Positions 8,613 through 16,673 of a stretch of 64,000 nucleotides of DNA are shown in pieces (position 1 is the stretch's first letter; every line of letters starts with the position of its first letter). The notes under the pieces were generated by a model, which saw only the letters and a program-made list of their open reading frames with translations, made no database searches and was not told the DNA's origin. Source of the DNA: Novosphingobium sp. Chol11 (GTDB lineage Bacteria > Pseudomonadota > Alphaproteobacteria > Sphingomonadales > Sphingomonadaceae); NCBI RefSeq assembly GCF_900218065.1, contig NZ_OBMU01000001.1, positions 158,695 to 222,694 on the forward strand, given 5' to 3'. Made by a program: the position numbers and the translations under genes.

Positions 8613-9614
8613 TCAGTCTGCCCCCAGGCGATGCTTCCGCATGCAGTGGCGCAGCTGGTCATAGCTTAGGCCAAGCGCCTTGGCAGTGGCGCGCTGGTTG
8701 AAGCGGTGGCGCTCCAGCGCCGCTTGCACGATGGCGGCTTCATGTGCGTCGACTGCGGCGCGCAGGTTGCTGACGGGGGCGAGGCTGGGCACGGGGGCGG
8801 ATTGGGGGTCCTCGCCCGCTTTTGCTGGCCGTTGCGGCTGCCAGGGTGAGGCGAAGGGATCGAAGACGATCTGCGCGACGGCGCGACTTGGCTCGTTCCA
8901 GCGGTATACGGCGCGCTCCACGACGTTGCGCAACTCGCGGACATTGCCGGGCCATGCATGCGCTTCCAGCGCGCCCAGGCAGTCCGTGGAGAAGCCGGGC
9001 CATTGCGGCCATCCCAGTTCAGCCGCCATGCGCCTGCCGAAATGATCGGCAAGGACGGCCACGTCGCCATCGCGGGCGCGGAGCGGCGGGAGGGTGATGA
9101 CCTCGAAGCTCAGCCGGTCCAGCAGATCGGGGCGGAAGCGGCCTGCCTCCGCCAGTCCGGGCAGGTCTTCGTTGGTGGCGGCGATGATCCGGACATCCAC
9201 CGTCATCGGCCGCGACGCGCCGATGCGGGTGACTTCGCCATATTCGATGACGCGCAGCAGCCGTTCCTGCGCCGCCATGGATAGTGTCGCCAGTTCATCG
9301 AGGAACAGCGTGCCGCCATCGGCCTCCTCGAACCGGCCTGCGCGCGATCGGGTGGCGCCTGTGAATGCGCCCTGTTCATGGCCGAACAGCTCCGCTTCGA
9401 TCAATGTTTCCGGCAGCGCGGCACAATTCATCACGATCAGAGGCTCGCCCCAACGGGGTGAGAGGCGGTGGAGCCGCTCGGCAACCAGTTCTTTGCCGGT
9501 GCCGCGTTCGCCGACCACCAGCACGGGGCGGTTGAGTTCGGCAGCGCGGCCTGCTTGCTCGACTGCATCGAGGAAGGCGAGGGACTGGCCAACGAATTGC
9601 GTGTTGCGCTCCAT
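8613..9614 (-). CDS. pspF: Phage shock protein operon activator PspF (sigma-54 enhancer-binding protein)
   Basis: A 333-residue bacterial enhancer-binding protein without an N-terminal sensor domain, as in PspF. The AAA+ domain (about 8-235) has Walker A GERGTGKE, the sigma-54-contacting GAFTGA loop and Walker B GGTLFLDELA. A Fis-type helix-turn-helix lies at the C-terminus (about 295-330). In enterobacteria PspA inhibits PspF until membrane stress. The gene is divergent from pspA. The start at 9614 aligns best with the family; the frame is open to 9650 but would run over a palindrome at 9639-9654. Confidence 0.93.
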   Translation of the reverse strand: MERNTQFVGQSLAFLDAVEQAGRAAELNRPVLVVGERGTGKELVAERLHRLSPRWGEPLIVMNCAALPETLIEAELFGHEQGAFTGATRSRAGRFEEADGGTLFLDELATLSMAAQERLLRVIEYGEVTRIGASRPMTVDVRIIAATNEDLPGLAEAGRFRPDLLDRLSFEVITLPPLRARDGDVAVLADHFGRRMAAELGWPQWPGFSTDCLGALEAHAWPGNVRELRNVVERAVYRWNEPSRAVAQIVFDPFASPWQPQRPAKAGEDPQSAPVPSLAPVSNLRAAVDAHEAAIVQAALERHRFNQRATAKALGLSYDQLRHCMRKHRLGAD

Positions 9615-9638
9615 GACCAACATATGGCGAAAATTACC

Positions 9639-9654
9639 ATCATTTGGCAATGAT
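9639..9654. promoter_or_regulatory. Perfect palindrome, candidate PspF-binding site
   Basis: ATCATT-TGGC-AATGAT is a 6-bp perfect inverted repeat with a 4-nt centre, 25 nt upstream of the pspF start and about 50 nt upstream of the sigma-54 -24 element. The location suits an upstream activating sequence that also allows autoregulation of pspF. Assignment to PspF is inference. Confidence 0.5.
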
Positions 9655-9680
9655 CAGATTGGCGAACATTTCGAAGCGTC

Positions 9681-9698
9681 GAGAAACCGGCGTTTCTC
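9681..9698. promoter_or_regulatory. Inverted repeat directly upstream of sigma-54 promoter
   Basis: GAGAAAC-CGGC-GTTTCTC is a 7-bp perfect inverted repeat ending 4 nt before the sigma-54 element at 9703. It has the same 4-nt spacing as the palindrome at 9639-9654 but a different arm sequence. It is much closer to the promoter than typical enhancer sites and could bind a different regulator. Confidence 0.45.
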
Positions 9699-9702
9699 CG
9701 AT

Positions 9703-9719
9703 TTGGCACGGCTCCTGCA
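9703..9719 (+). promoter_or_regulatory. Sigma-54 promoter of pspABC
   Basis: TTGGCAC-N6-CTGCA gives the invariant GG (9705-9706) and GC (9717-9718) with 10 nt between them, the spacing required for RpoN promoters. It lies 53 nt upstream of pspA and faces it, matching the presence of the sigma-54 activator pspF alongside. Confidence 0.88.
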
Positions 9720-9771
9720 AAGGAATGGCAAGGCAAGGCAAGGCCGCTTGAACGGAAGGATCGCAGTTCCG

Positions 9772-10440
9772 ATGGGTATTTTTTCTCGTACGCGCGACAT
9801 CATCGCCGCCAATGTCACCGACCTGCTCGACCGGGCCGAGGACCCCGCCAAGATGATCCGCATGATCATCCTGGAAATGGAGGAGACGCTGGTCGAGGTG
9901 CGCGCTTCTGCCGCCCGAACCATCGCTGATCAGAAGGAGATGAGCCGTCATATCGGCAAGCTTCAGGGCCTGCAGGACAGCTGGACCGAAAAGGCGCAAC
10001 TGGCCTTGAGCAAGGATCGCGAGGACCTGGCCAAGGCCGCGCTGGTCGAAAAGCAGAAGGCGGCGGACATGGCGGAAAAGCTTGAGGCGGAAATCGATCT
10101 GCTGGACGAGGCGCTGAAAGCGTCCGAAGAGGATATCGCCAAGCTTCAGGCCAAACTGAGCGAGGCGCGCAACCGGCAGAACAGCCTGGTCAGCCGGATG
10201 GAAAGCGCGCAGAACCGGCTGCGGATGCGCCAAGCCTATGCCGGTGAAAAGGTGAACGAGGCCTTTGCCCGGTTCGACATGCTCGAACGGCGGGCGGACC
10301 TGGCAGAAGGGCGGGCGGATGCCTTCAACCTTGGCCAGCAGCCCAAGACATTGGAGGAGGAGATTGCCGAATTGCAATCCGCCGACAAGGTCGACGCCGA
10401 ACTCGCGGCGCTCAAGGCCAGCATGAACCGGCCCGCCTGA
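9772..10440 (+). CDS. pspA: Phage shock protein A (PspA/IM30, ESCRT-III-like)
   Basis: A 222-residue, largely coiled-coil protein beginning MGIFSRTRDIIAANVTDLLD, the family's amphipathic membrane-binding helix. The rest is charged alpha-helix (about 25-185), as in PspA. It binds stressed inner membrane and restrains PspF. A GGAAGGA ribosome binding site lies at 9754-9760. First gene of the psp operon behind the sigma-54 promoter. The frame is open far upstream but that part is antisense to pspF. Confidence 0.96.
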   Translation: MGIFSRTRDIIAANVTDLLDRAEDPAKMIRMIILEMEETLVEVRASAARTIADQKEMSRHIGKLQGLQDSWTEKAQLALSKDREDLAKAALVEKQKAADMAEKLEAEIDLLDEALKASEEDIAKLQAKLSEARNRQNSLVSRMESAQNRLRMRQAYAGEKVNEAFARFDMLERRADLAEGRADAFNLGQQPKTLEEEIAELQSADKVDAELAALKASMNRPA

Positions 10441-10469
10441 ACCCGCCAGACGAACAGGGAGTGTGACGC

Positions 10470-10751
10470 ATGGAGGATGTGTTTCTGCCGATCATGATCT
10501 GCGGCATGCTGTTCATAGGCATGCCCTGGCTGATCCTGCACTATACGACCAAGTGGAAGCAGGCGCCCAAGATCACCGACGAGGATGAGCGGCTGCTCGA
10601 TGAGCTGCACCTGCTCGCCCGGCGGCTGGAGGACCGCTTGCAGACGGTCGAGCGGATCGTCGCCGCCGACAATCCCGATTTCCGTCCGGCGCGCCCCGCG
10701 CCCGACGATAGCTATGATTTCGATCGCCCGGACCTCGACAGGAGGAACTGA
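10470..10751 (+). CDS. pspB: Phage shock protein B
   Basis: A 93-residue protein with one N-terminal transmembrane helix (about 4-22) followed by a charged helix containing DEDERLLDELHLLARRLEDR, the PspB leucine-rich coiled region. In the Psp system PspB works with PspC to relay membrane stress to PspA. It lies 29 nt after pspA and 1 nt before pspC. The acidic C-terminal extension (about 65-93) is longer than in E. coli PspB (about 74 residues). Confidence 0.9.
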   Translation: MEDVFLPIMICGMLFIGMPWLILHYTTKWKQAPKITDEDERLLDELHLLARRLEDRLQTVERIVAADNPDFRPARPAPDDSYDFDRPDLDRRN

Positions 10752-10752
10752 C

Positions 10753-11133
10753 ATGGCTGCGCGCCGTACCAAATTCTACCTCGACAAGCAGAATGGCAAA
10801 TGGATGGGCGTATGCGCGGGCATCGCCGATTATACCGGCATCGACGTGACCTGGGTGCGCGTCGGCGCGGTATTGGTGACGCTGATGGGGGCCTTCCCCT
10901 GGTCGCTGATCGCCTATTTCGCCGTCGCCTATTTTGGCGAGAACAAGCCGCTTGGCCTTTATGCCGATCGGGACGATGAGAAATTCTGGCAGGGCGTGCG
11001 CACCAATCCGGCGCGGTCGGCGCGCGATGTGCGGTCGAAGTTCCGCGACATCGACCGGCGGCTGGCGGACATCGAGACTTTCTACACCAGCCGCAACAAA
11101 AGGCTGGCGGACGAGATCGAAAGCCTGCGCTGA
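10753..11133 (+). CDS. pspC: Phage shock protein C
   Basis: A 126-residue PspC-domain protein. The domain covers about residues 5-70, with KFYLDKQNGKWMGVCAGIAD and one transmembrane helix (about 38-60). The C-terminal charged helix (75-126) faces the cytoplasm. The ribosome binding site AGGAGG at 10740-10745 lies inside the end of pspB. It senses membrane damage together with PspB. Confidence 0.95.
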   Translation: MAARRTKFYLDKQNGKWMGVCAGIADYTGIDVTWVRVGAVLVTLMGAFPWSLIAYFAVAYFGENKPLGLYADRDDEKFWQGVRTNPARSARDVRSKFRDIDRRLADIETFYTSRNKRLADEIESLR

Positions 11134-11153
11134 ACGGAGCGTCGGAGGGTCAC

Positions 11154-11384
11154 ATGCAGGACATGGCTTTCACGCTGACCATGGTAATGGGAAGCCTGCT
11201 TGGGTTGCTGATCGTCGCGGGGGCGGCGCTGCGCGGATGGGACGGGTGGCTGGCGCTCAAGCGCGCGGAGCTTGGCCGTCCCGTGGAAGGCGTTGCGGCC
11301 ATGGGAAGCACGCGGATCGAGATGGCGGACCTCAAGGAGCGCATCCGCAAGCTGGAGGCGATCGCGGCGGGCGTTGATCCATGA
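11154..11384 (+). CDS. Small membrane protein downstream of pspC
   Basis: A 76-residue protein with one N-terminal transmembrane helix (about 6-27) and a C-terminal charged helix ending MADLKERIRKLEAIAAGVDP. The gene starts 20 nt after pspC with GGAGGG at about 11143-11148 and is followed by a terminator, so it is the last gene of the psp operon. The topology echoes PspB (anchor plus cytoplasmic helix). No family was recognised; a Psp accessory role is inferred from position only. Confidence 0.8.
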   Translation: MQDMAFTLTMVMGSLLGLLIVAGAALRGWDGWLALKRAELGRPVEGVAAMGSTRIEMADLKERIRKLEAIAAGVDP

Positions 11385-11390
11385 CGTGAG

Positions 11391-11425
11391 GAAAAGCGGC
11401 TTTCGCGGGCCGCTTTTCTGCCTAT
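11391..11425 (+). terminator. Rho-independent terminator of psp operon
   Basis: GAAAAGCGGC (11391-11400) and GCCGCTTTTC (11409-11418) form a 10-bp perfect stem with an 8-nt loop; the T-rich part is in the 3' arm. It follows the last psp gene by 6 nt. Confidence 0.85.
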
Positions 11426-11434
11426 ATGCGGGCT

Positions 11435-11848
11435 ATGACCAAAGCGCCCGCCCTTGCCGATCTTCAGGAAGAATATGAATTTCTTGATGCCGATGACCGC
11501 TATCGGCTGCTGATCGACCTTGGCCGCGCGCTGGAACCCATGCCCGATGCGCTCAAGACCGATGCGACGCTGGTGCGGGGCTGTTCGGCGGCGGTGTGGG
11601 TCTATCCCACCGTGCGCGATGATGGCCGCCTCCATTTCCTCGCGGATAGCAATGCCGCGATCACGAAGGGGATCATCGCGCTTGTCCTGCTGACGGTGCA
11701 GGACCAGCTGCCAGCGGAGATCGCGGCAGCCGAGATCGAAGGCGATCTGGCGCCCTTCGACCTCAAGAATCAGCTCAGCTCCAACCGGACACAGGGCATC
11801 CCCAATATGATCGCGCTGATCCGGCAGACGGCGGAACGCTACAGCTGA
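11435..11848 (+). CDS. sufE: SufE family sulfur-transfer protein
   Basis: A 137-residue SufE-like protein that accepts persulfide sulfur from the cysteine desulfurase SufS for Fe-S cluster assembly. The acceptor Cys sits at about residue 50 in VRGCSAAVWV, with the conserved LxPFDLKNQLSSNRTQGIPNM-like C-terminal half following. It stands apart from the suf operon at 16674-23359. An ATG at 11426 would add three residues. Seen: family motif and length. Inferred: partnership with the SufS encoded at 21114. Confidence 0.92.
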   Translation: MTKAPALADLQEEYEFLDADDRYRLLIDLGRALEPMPDALKTDATLVRGCSAAVWVYPTVRDDGRLHFLADSNAAITKGIIALVLLTVQDQLPAEIAAAEIEGDLAPFDLKNQLSSNRTQGIPNMIALIRQTAERYS

Positions 11849-11917
11849 CATAAGGAAACCTGCTGACGTCCCGGCGTTCTCCTTCCGTGATCGAAACGGA
11901 TGATGAGGAGATGCGCG

Positions 11918-12412
11918 ATGCGAAGCCTGTGGATGCTGGCGGCTATCGGCATGCTGGCGGGCTGCTCTGGCGGTGAGAAAGAAGGGCCGACGCAGCGCGA
12001 GCAGATCGGCCAGCAATGGAAATATGAAGGCGGGCAGGCGGGCAAGCCCAAGGTCGCTTATATCGGCAGCGCCAACAGCGTGCAGACCATGACGGCGCAA
12101 GACACTTTCTCGGTGCTGCTGGTCCAGCCGATGGCGGAAGGCGGCGCGCAGGTGACGGTGAAGCTGGTGGGCGCGCCCTTCAGCTGCGACCTGTCCGACT
12201 GCCGCGTGACCGCCGTGACCGACGACGGCAAGAGCCATGAATGGCGCGGGCGGATGACGGAGAATAAGGACGGCATAGAGGTGCTGCCCGCAGCCAAGGC
12301 GGATCAGGCGATCAAGGGGACCAAGCTGCTGAAGGTCAATCTGGTGATCGGCCCCAAGGACAAGAGCTTTCCGTTTGAGTTCAACGTCGCGGGGCTGGAT
12401 TTGAAGGGGTGA
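11918..12412 (+). CDS. Predicted lipoprotein of unknown function
   Basis: A 164-residue protein with a lipoprotein signal peptide (residues 1-15, lipobox LAGC, Cys16). The mature part is beta-rich, with two cysteines at FSCDLSDC (about 89-94) that could form a disulfide. No domain was recognised. GAGGAG at about 11904-11909 supports the start at 11918, although the frame is open from 11900. It lies between sufE and ggt with its own spacing and is convergent with ggt. Confidence 0.8.
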   Translation: MRSLWMLAAIGMLAGCSGGEKEGPTQREQIGQQWKYEGGQAGKPKVAYIGSANSVQTMTAQDTFSVLLVQPMAEGGAQVTVKLVGAPFSCDLSDCRVTAVTDDGKSHEWRGRMTENKDGIEVLPAAKADQAIKGTKLLKVNLVIGPKDKSFPFEFNVAGLDLKG

Positions 12413-12468
12413 TGTTTCCGTCCACAACCCGTGGGGGGGGAGCGGGCTGTTCACTGAGCGGGGGAAGG

Positions 12469-14169
12469 CTATTCCTGGAGCGACACGCCGGGGCTTCTGG
12501 GGTCAGCCGCGCCCTGCCACCGCCCGTCAGTTCCGCGTTCCGCCGCATTCGCCTTGAGGCCAAGCGGTGCGATAGTGACCGTGTGGCCCCAGGCCTCCAG
12601 CGGCGCCTTCATTGCCTCCAGCGCCGTCCCCTTCTCCAGCACAAGGCCTTTGGCGTCGAAGAACTCCAGCCCTAGCGCGATCGAGTCCTGTGCTGACAGG
12701 CCCCAGTCGAAATGCGCGATGATCGCCTTTGTCACCTGCATGATGATCGTCCGCCCGCCAGCCGCGCCGATCGTGAAGACAGGCGTTCCCTTGCCGTCAT
12801 AAACGATGGTGGGGGACATGGAGGACAGGGGCCGTTTGCCCGGTTCCACCCGGTTGGCGACCGGCGCGCCATTTTTCTCGGGTGTGAAGCTGAAGTCGGT
12901 CAGTTCATTGTTGAGGATGACGCCGTTGGCAATCAACTGGCTGCCAAAGAAGCTTTCGATGGTGGACGTCCAGGCGGCGATGTCGCCGTCGCGGTCGATG
13001 GCGACGAAATGGCTGGTGCCGCTTTCCGGCTGCGGCGCGGCGGCGGTGCGGGCTTCAGCGCCGGGCGGCGTGCCGGGGCGATAGTCGTTGAGCGACCGGC
13101 CAAGCGCAATGAGCGCCGACCGCTTCCTGAGATAATCGGGATCGATCAGCCCGGCGATCGGCACGGACACATATTCCGGATCGCCGAGCCACTTGTCCCG
13201 ATCGGCATAAGCCAGGCGCATGGCTTCACCGATGACATGCCAGGAACGCGGATCATCCTTACCCCATTGTTTGAGGGGAAAGCGTTCGACCATGCCCAAT
13301 ATCTGCAGCACGGTGATGCCGCCCGCAGAGGCCGGCCCCATGCCGCAAATGCTGTAGCCGCGATAAGGGCCGCAGACGGGCTTGCGCGCCTTCACCTGAT
13401 AGGCGCCAATGTCGGCCTCCGTCATCGGCACGGGATTTTTGGGGGCGCTGGTGACAGTGGCGGCGATCGCCCGCGCGGTCTCTCCCTTGTAGAAGGCGTC
13501 AGGCCCTTCTGCCGCGATGCGCCGGAAGAGGGCGGCAAGCGGCGGGTTCCTGAGCGTCGTTCCGATCGGGGCCGGGGCGCCATCCACCCAGAAGAACTTC
13601 TGTATTTCCGGAAAATCGGCCCAGACCGGAGCGACCGCCTTCATCGCGGTGTCGAGACGCTGGCGCACTTCGAACCCTTCTTCGGCAAGGCGGATTGCGG
13701 GCGCGAACAGGCTTGCCCAGGAGAGCTTGCCCCATTTGCGATGCGCTTCCCAGGCGAGCCGCACATTCCCGGGCACGCCCACCGAATAGCCCCCGGGCCA
13801 GGCGGAGCGGAAATCGAGCGGCTGGCCATCCGCCCCGATGAAGCGATCCGGCCGCGCCGCCGCAGGCGCGGTTTCGCGCCCGTCGATCGATTCAAGCACT
13901 CCCGTCTCGCCATCATGATGCATCAGGAAGCCGCCGCCGCCGATGCCGCTATTATGCGGCTCGACGACATTGAGCGCGAGCATCATGGCGATCGCGGCGT
14001 CCGTCGCGCTGCCGCCCTGCCGAAGGATTTCCTGCCCCGCCGCCGCGGCGCGTGGATCGGCAGCCGAAACCGTCGCGTTGAGCGAAACGGGTTCGCGCGC
14101 CACCGCCGGCGCAGTGTAGAGGAAAGCAAAGGCAAAGGGGGCCAGCAGGCCAGCGAGGCGAGGCGTCAT
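12469..14169 (-). CDS. ggt: Gamma-glutamyltranspeptidase (Ntn-hydrolase)
   Basis: A 566-residue periplasmic enzyme with a signal peptide ending APAVA. It hydrolyses or transfers the gamma-glutamyl group of glutathione. The autoprocessing nucleophile is the Thr in ESGTSHFVAID (about residue 385), which splits the chain into large and small subunits. The small subunit has SMSPTIV and the GGRTIIMQV region near the C-terminus. MRG at 14178 is an alternative start. Convergent with the lipoprotein gene and 51 nt upstream of the pyrD start in the opposite sense of reading. Confidence 0.95.
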   Translation of the reverse strand: MTPRLAGLLAPFAFAFLYTAPAVAREPVSLNATVSAADPRAAAAGQEILRQGGSATDAAIAMMLALNVVEPHNSGIGGGGFLMHHDGETGVLESIDGRETAPAAARPDRFIGADGQPLDFRSAWPGGYSVGVPGNVRLAWEAHRKWGKLSWASLFAPAIRLAEEGFEVRQRLDTAMKAVAPVWADFPEIQKFFWVDGAPAPIGTTLRNPPLAALFRRIAAEGPDAFYKGETARAIAATVTSAPKNPVPMTEADIGAYQVKARKPVCGPYRGYSICGMGPASAGGITVLQILGMVERFPLKQWGKDDPRSWHVIGEAMRLAYADRDKWLGDPEYVSVPIAGLIDPDYLRKRSALIALGRSLNDYRPGTPPGAEARTAAAPQPESGTSHFVAIDRDGDIAAWTSTIESFFGSQLIANGVILNNELTDFSFTPEKNGAPVANRVEPGKRPLSSMSPTIVYDGKGTPVFTIGAAGGRTIIMQVTKAIIAHFDWGLSAQDSIALGLEFFDAKGLVLEKGTALEAMKAPLEAWGHTVTIAPLGLKANAAERGTDGRWQGAADPRSPGVSLQE

Positions 14170-14227
14170 CCCCCGCACACTACCGTCCAGCCGGTCCGCC
14201 GCAAGCCCCTGAGATCAAAGGTCAAGA

Positions 14228-15277
14228 TCAGCTGTCGATGCCGACGACATCGCTGATATGCGTGAAGCCGTCCCGCGCCATCAGCTTTTTCAGTCCCGCA
14301 TTGATGCGTTTGGCGAGATAGGGCCCTTCATAGACGAGCGCGCTGTACAGCTGGATCAGGCTCGCCCCCGCGCGAAGCCGGGCATAGGCCTGTTCCGCAT
14401 TGCCGATGCCGCCAACGCCGATCAGGGGCAGGCGATTGCCCAATATCCGCCGAAAGTCCCTGATCCGCTGAAGCGACAGGTTGGTGAGCGGCGCACCCGA
14501 CAATCCGCCGCTTTCCCCGGCGTGGGCGGAGCGGAGCGGCGGGCGCGAAATGGTGGTGTTGGACACGATCAGCGCATCGACTTGATGGTCAAGGCAGGCG
14601 GCGGCGATATCCTCGACATCGGCTGGCTCTAGGTCGGGGGCGACCTTCAGGAAAATCGGGGTGCGGTCCGCGCCGCGCGCCGGCATTACCGCCCCCAGCA
14701 GCTGGTCCAGCGCTGCCCTGTCCTGCAAGGCGCGCAGGCCCGGCGTGTTGGGCGACGAAATGTTGACCGTGAGATAGTCGGCGAGCGGCGCCATGCAGGT
14801 GACGCCGGTCACATAGTCCGCGATGCGATCGGCCGCGTCCTTGTTCGCGCCGATATTGATGCCGATCACCGGCGCTGCACCCCGACCGGCTGGGCGGCGG
14901 CGCTTTGCCACCCGCTCGGCCGCAGCAGCGAGGCCGCCATTGTTGAAGCCCATGCGGTTGATGACGGCGCGATCTTCCACCAACCGGAACAGGCGCGGCT
15001 GGGGATTGCCCGGCTGCGGCATGGGGGTCAGCGTTCCGAGCTCCGCAAAGCCGAAGCCCAGCGCATGCATCTTGTGCGCGACCAGCCCTTCCTTGTCATA
15101 GCCCGCCGCCAGCCCGACCGGGTTGGGGAAGCTGATGCCTGCCACGGTCTGCGTCAGGGCAGTGTCGGGCGCTGGGGGAGGGGCGAATGGCATCATGCGC
15201 AGCAGCGCGACAGACAGATGATGCGCGCGCTCTGCATCAAGCGCGAAAAAGAGCGGGCGAACGAGGCGGTAGGACAT
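14228..15277 (-). CDS. pyrD: Dihydroorotate dehydrogenase, class 2 (quinone)
   Basis: A 349-residue FMN enzyme that oxidises dihydroorotate to orotate in pyrimidine synthesis, using membrane quinones. The N-terminal helical extension (about 1-45) that binds the membrane marks class 2. VGLAAGYDKEG (about 57-67), INRMGFNN and NISSPNTPGLR, which carries the catalytic Ser region, are present; GVGGIGN lies near the C-terminus. The start at 15277 follows a recognisable class 2 N-terminus; the frame is open to 15370. Confidence 0.96.
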   Translation of the reverse strand: MSYRLVRPLFFALDAERAHHLSVALLRMMPFAPPPAPDTALTQTVAGISFPNPVGLAAGYDKEGLVAHKMHALGFGFAELGTLTPMPQPGNPQPRLFRLVEDRAVINRMGFNNGGLAAAAERVAKRRRPAGRGAAPVIGINIGANKDAADRIADYVTGVTCMAPLADYLTVNISSPNTPGLRALQDRAALDQLLGAVMPARGADRTPIFLKVAPDLEPADVEDIAAACLDHQVDALIVSNTTISRPPLRSAHAGESGGLSGAPLTNLSLQRIRDFRRILGNRLPLIGVGGIGNAEQAYARLRAGASLIQLYSALVYEGPYLAKRINAGLKKLMARDGFTHISDVVGIDS

Positions 15278-15389
15278 GGGCGCGCTATGCCATCGCCGAT
15301 CTTCCCCGTCGAGTCGCTGTGACAATGGCGCAACAGTTGGCCGAGAAGGGTAAATTAGCTGCCAAATCATTCATATTGGTCGCATTTTC

Positions 15390-15528
15390 GCGCCCTTAAT
15401 GTCCGATTCATCCAATCAAGCCGATCCGATTCGGATTTATGACCGTGCTGCGACCCGAAGGCTCTTGGCCATATGGCTAACGAGACCTTTTACTGGCCCG
15501 GCGTGTAAAAGCGCCGGGTCATTTTTTT
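15390..15528 (+). ncRNA. Candidate small RNA ending in an intrinsic terminator
   Basis: A plus-strand terminator (15495-15528) stands in the gap between divergent genes with no upstream plus-strand coding gene to terminate. The simplest reading is a short non-coding transcript of about 100-140 nt. Upstream bases contain paired palindromes (15424-15436, near 15470). The 5' end and promoter could not be placed, so the start coordinate is a guess. Confidence 0.35.
15495..15528 (+). terminator. Orphan Rho-independent terminator
   Basis: GGCCCGGCG / CGCCGGGTC (one G-U pair) with an 8-nt loop, followed by ATTTTTTT (15521-15528). It is oriented on the plus strand and precedes the AraC-type gene by about 90 nt. 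Confidence 0.85.
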
Positions 15529-15615
15529 CGAATCGGTTCGGAAAAAACCTTCGTTGCCTCAGTATCTCTCTTGCGCAGCAGCAAAGAAGCTTCATAGTAC
15601 AGCTGTGGGGTGAAT

Positions 15616-16560
15616 ATGGGGCCGCATCGCGACAGCGCATCCGGGGGGATGCCACAGAGAGTGGAAAAGGGTGGCGATCCGTCGCTTTCCTATACTGTGG
15701 AAGCGGCGCAGGGGCCGGTCAAACTTCGCTATTTCGCTCCGCCTGACCCGCTGCATGCTTATTTCGGCTCCGTCTACATCTTTACCGAAAGCGCCGACCG
15801 CTATCTTGACGTGACGCGTGCGGATGTTCCGCAGTTGCGCTTCATGGTCGCGGGGGCGGGCGATTATCATTTCCATGACGGGACGGTGGCCGCGACTCCG
15901 GAAATCTGCCTGCTCGGCCCCACTTTGGGAGCGACGCGGTTCGAGCTGAACGGCCCCGCCTGCGTCGTCGGCATCTCACTCCTGCCCGCAGGCTGGGTCA
16001 GCCTGGGCGGAGGCGATGCCAGCCTGCTCGCGGACCGGCTGCGCGACATGAGCGCGGAGAAGAACGGCGCCATGGCCGCGCTGCTGACCCGGCTTAAGGG
16101 CATGCACGATCCCGAAGCGATCGCCGCCTGCTGCTGGTCGGTGCTGGCGCAATGGGTCCGGCCTTTGCCGGAAACAAGCTGGCGGCTGCTGGAAGCCGTG
16201 GACAACTGGCTGATGGGGGAAGGATCGCCCCGGATCGAAGCGCTGGTGGAGCAAACCGGATTGTCTCCGCGCCAGCTCGCCCGGATGACCAACCGCTATT
16301 ATGGTTGCCCGCCCAAGCTGCTGGCGCGCAAATATCGGGCGCTGCGGTGCAGTGCGCGTATCGCGCTCGACCAGCACAGCTGGCAGGAATTGTGCGAAGA
16401 TGGCCGCTTCTACGACCAGTCGCATTTCATCCGGGAGATCAAGCATTTCATCGGCTTGACCCCGCATCAGCTGCAGACCGAGCCGACGGCAGTCGCCCAG
16501 CTTACCCTGTTGCGCCGCTCGCTGGGTGGGGACGTGGCCGTGCTGAACCGTTTCAGTTGA
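15616..16560 (+). CDS. AraC family transcriptional regulator
   Basis: A protein of about 314 residues. The N-terminal half (about 20-190) has no named ligand domain that I recognise; the C-terminal half holds two helix-turn-helix units (about 205-295) with IEALVEQTGLSPRQLARMT and FYDQSHFIREIKHFIGLTPHQL, the AraC/XylS signature. The start is uncertain: ATG 15616, GTG 15610 and ATG 15652 are all in frame. Its targets are unknown; the Rrf2 regulator and suf operon start about 110 nt downstream. Confidence 0.85.
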   Translation: MGPHRDSASGGMPQRVEKGGDPSLSYTVEAAQGPVKLRYFAPPDPLHAYFGSVYIFTESADRYLDVTRADVPQLRFMVAGAGDYHFHDGTVAATPEICLLGPTLGATRFELNGPACVVGISLLPAGWVSLGGGDASLLADRLRDMSAEKNGAMAALLTRLKGMHDPEAIAACCWSVLAQWVRPLPETSWRLLEAVDNWLMGEGSPRIEALVEQTGLSPRQLARMTNRYYGCPPKLLARKYRALRCSARIALDQHSWQELCEDGRFYDQSHFIREIKHFIGLTPHQLQTEPTAVAQLTLLRRSLGGDVAVLNRFS

Positions 16561-16616
16561 GGCGGCTGCCACTTTAGAAATGGCTTGATTCCGCGTGCCC
16601 GCGCGACCACATGCGC

Positions 16617-16639
16617 AATCGGATTGATTCGATCCGATT
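16617..16639. promoter_or_regulatory. Operator-like inverted repeat before the Rrf2-suf operon
   Basis: AATCGGAT-N7-ATCCGATT is a perfect 8-bp inverted repeat, 34 nt upstream of the Rrf2 start at 16674. The same half-site ATCCGAT occurs in the palindrome at 15424-15436. The position suits autoregulation of the suf operon by its Rrf2 protein; the assignment is inference. Confidence 0.6.
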
Positions 16640-16673
16640 TGAGAATGGTTCGCAACCGGGACGCTTGGCCAGG

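Larger units (their letters stand above)
15278..15615. other. 338-bp intergenic region between pyrD and araC-type gene
   Basis: A divergent-gene gap containing a perfect 13-bp palindrome ATCCGATTCGGAT at 15424-15436, a GCCATATGGC palindrome near 15470, and a plus-strand intrinsic terminator at 15495-15528. No convincing protein-coding frame was found; a 115-codon open frame at 15399-15746 has no family features and runs into the regulator gene. Confidence 0.6.

Noticed and set aside
12712..14256. A 514-codon plus-strand open frame
   Set aside because: Antisense to ggt, which has a signal peptide, catalytic Thr region and normal length.
15399..15746. Possible 115-residue protein before the AraC gene
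   Set aside because: It crosses an intrinsic terminator and overlaps the regulator in another frame; no family features.
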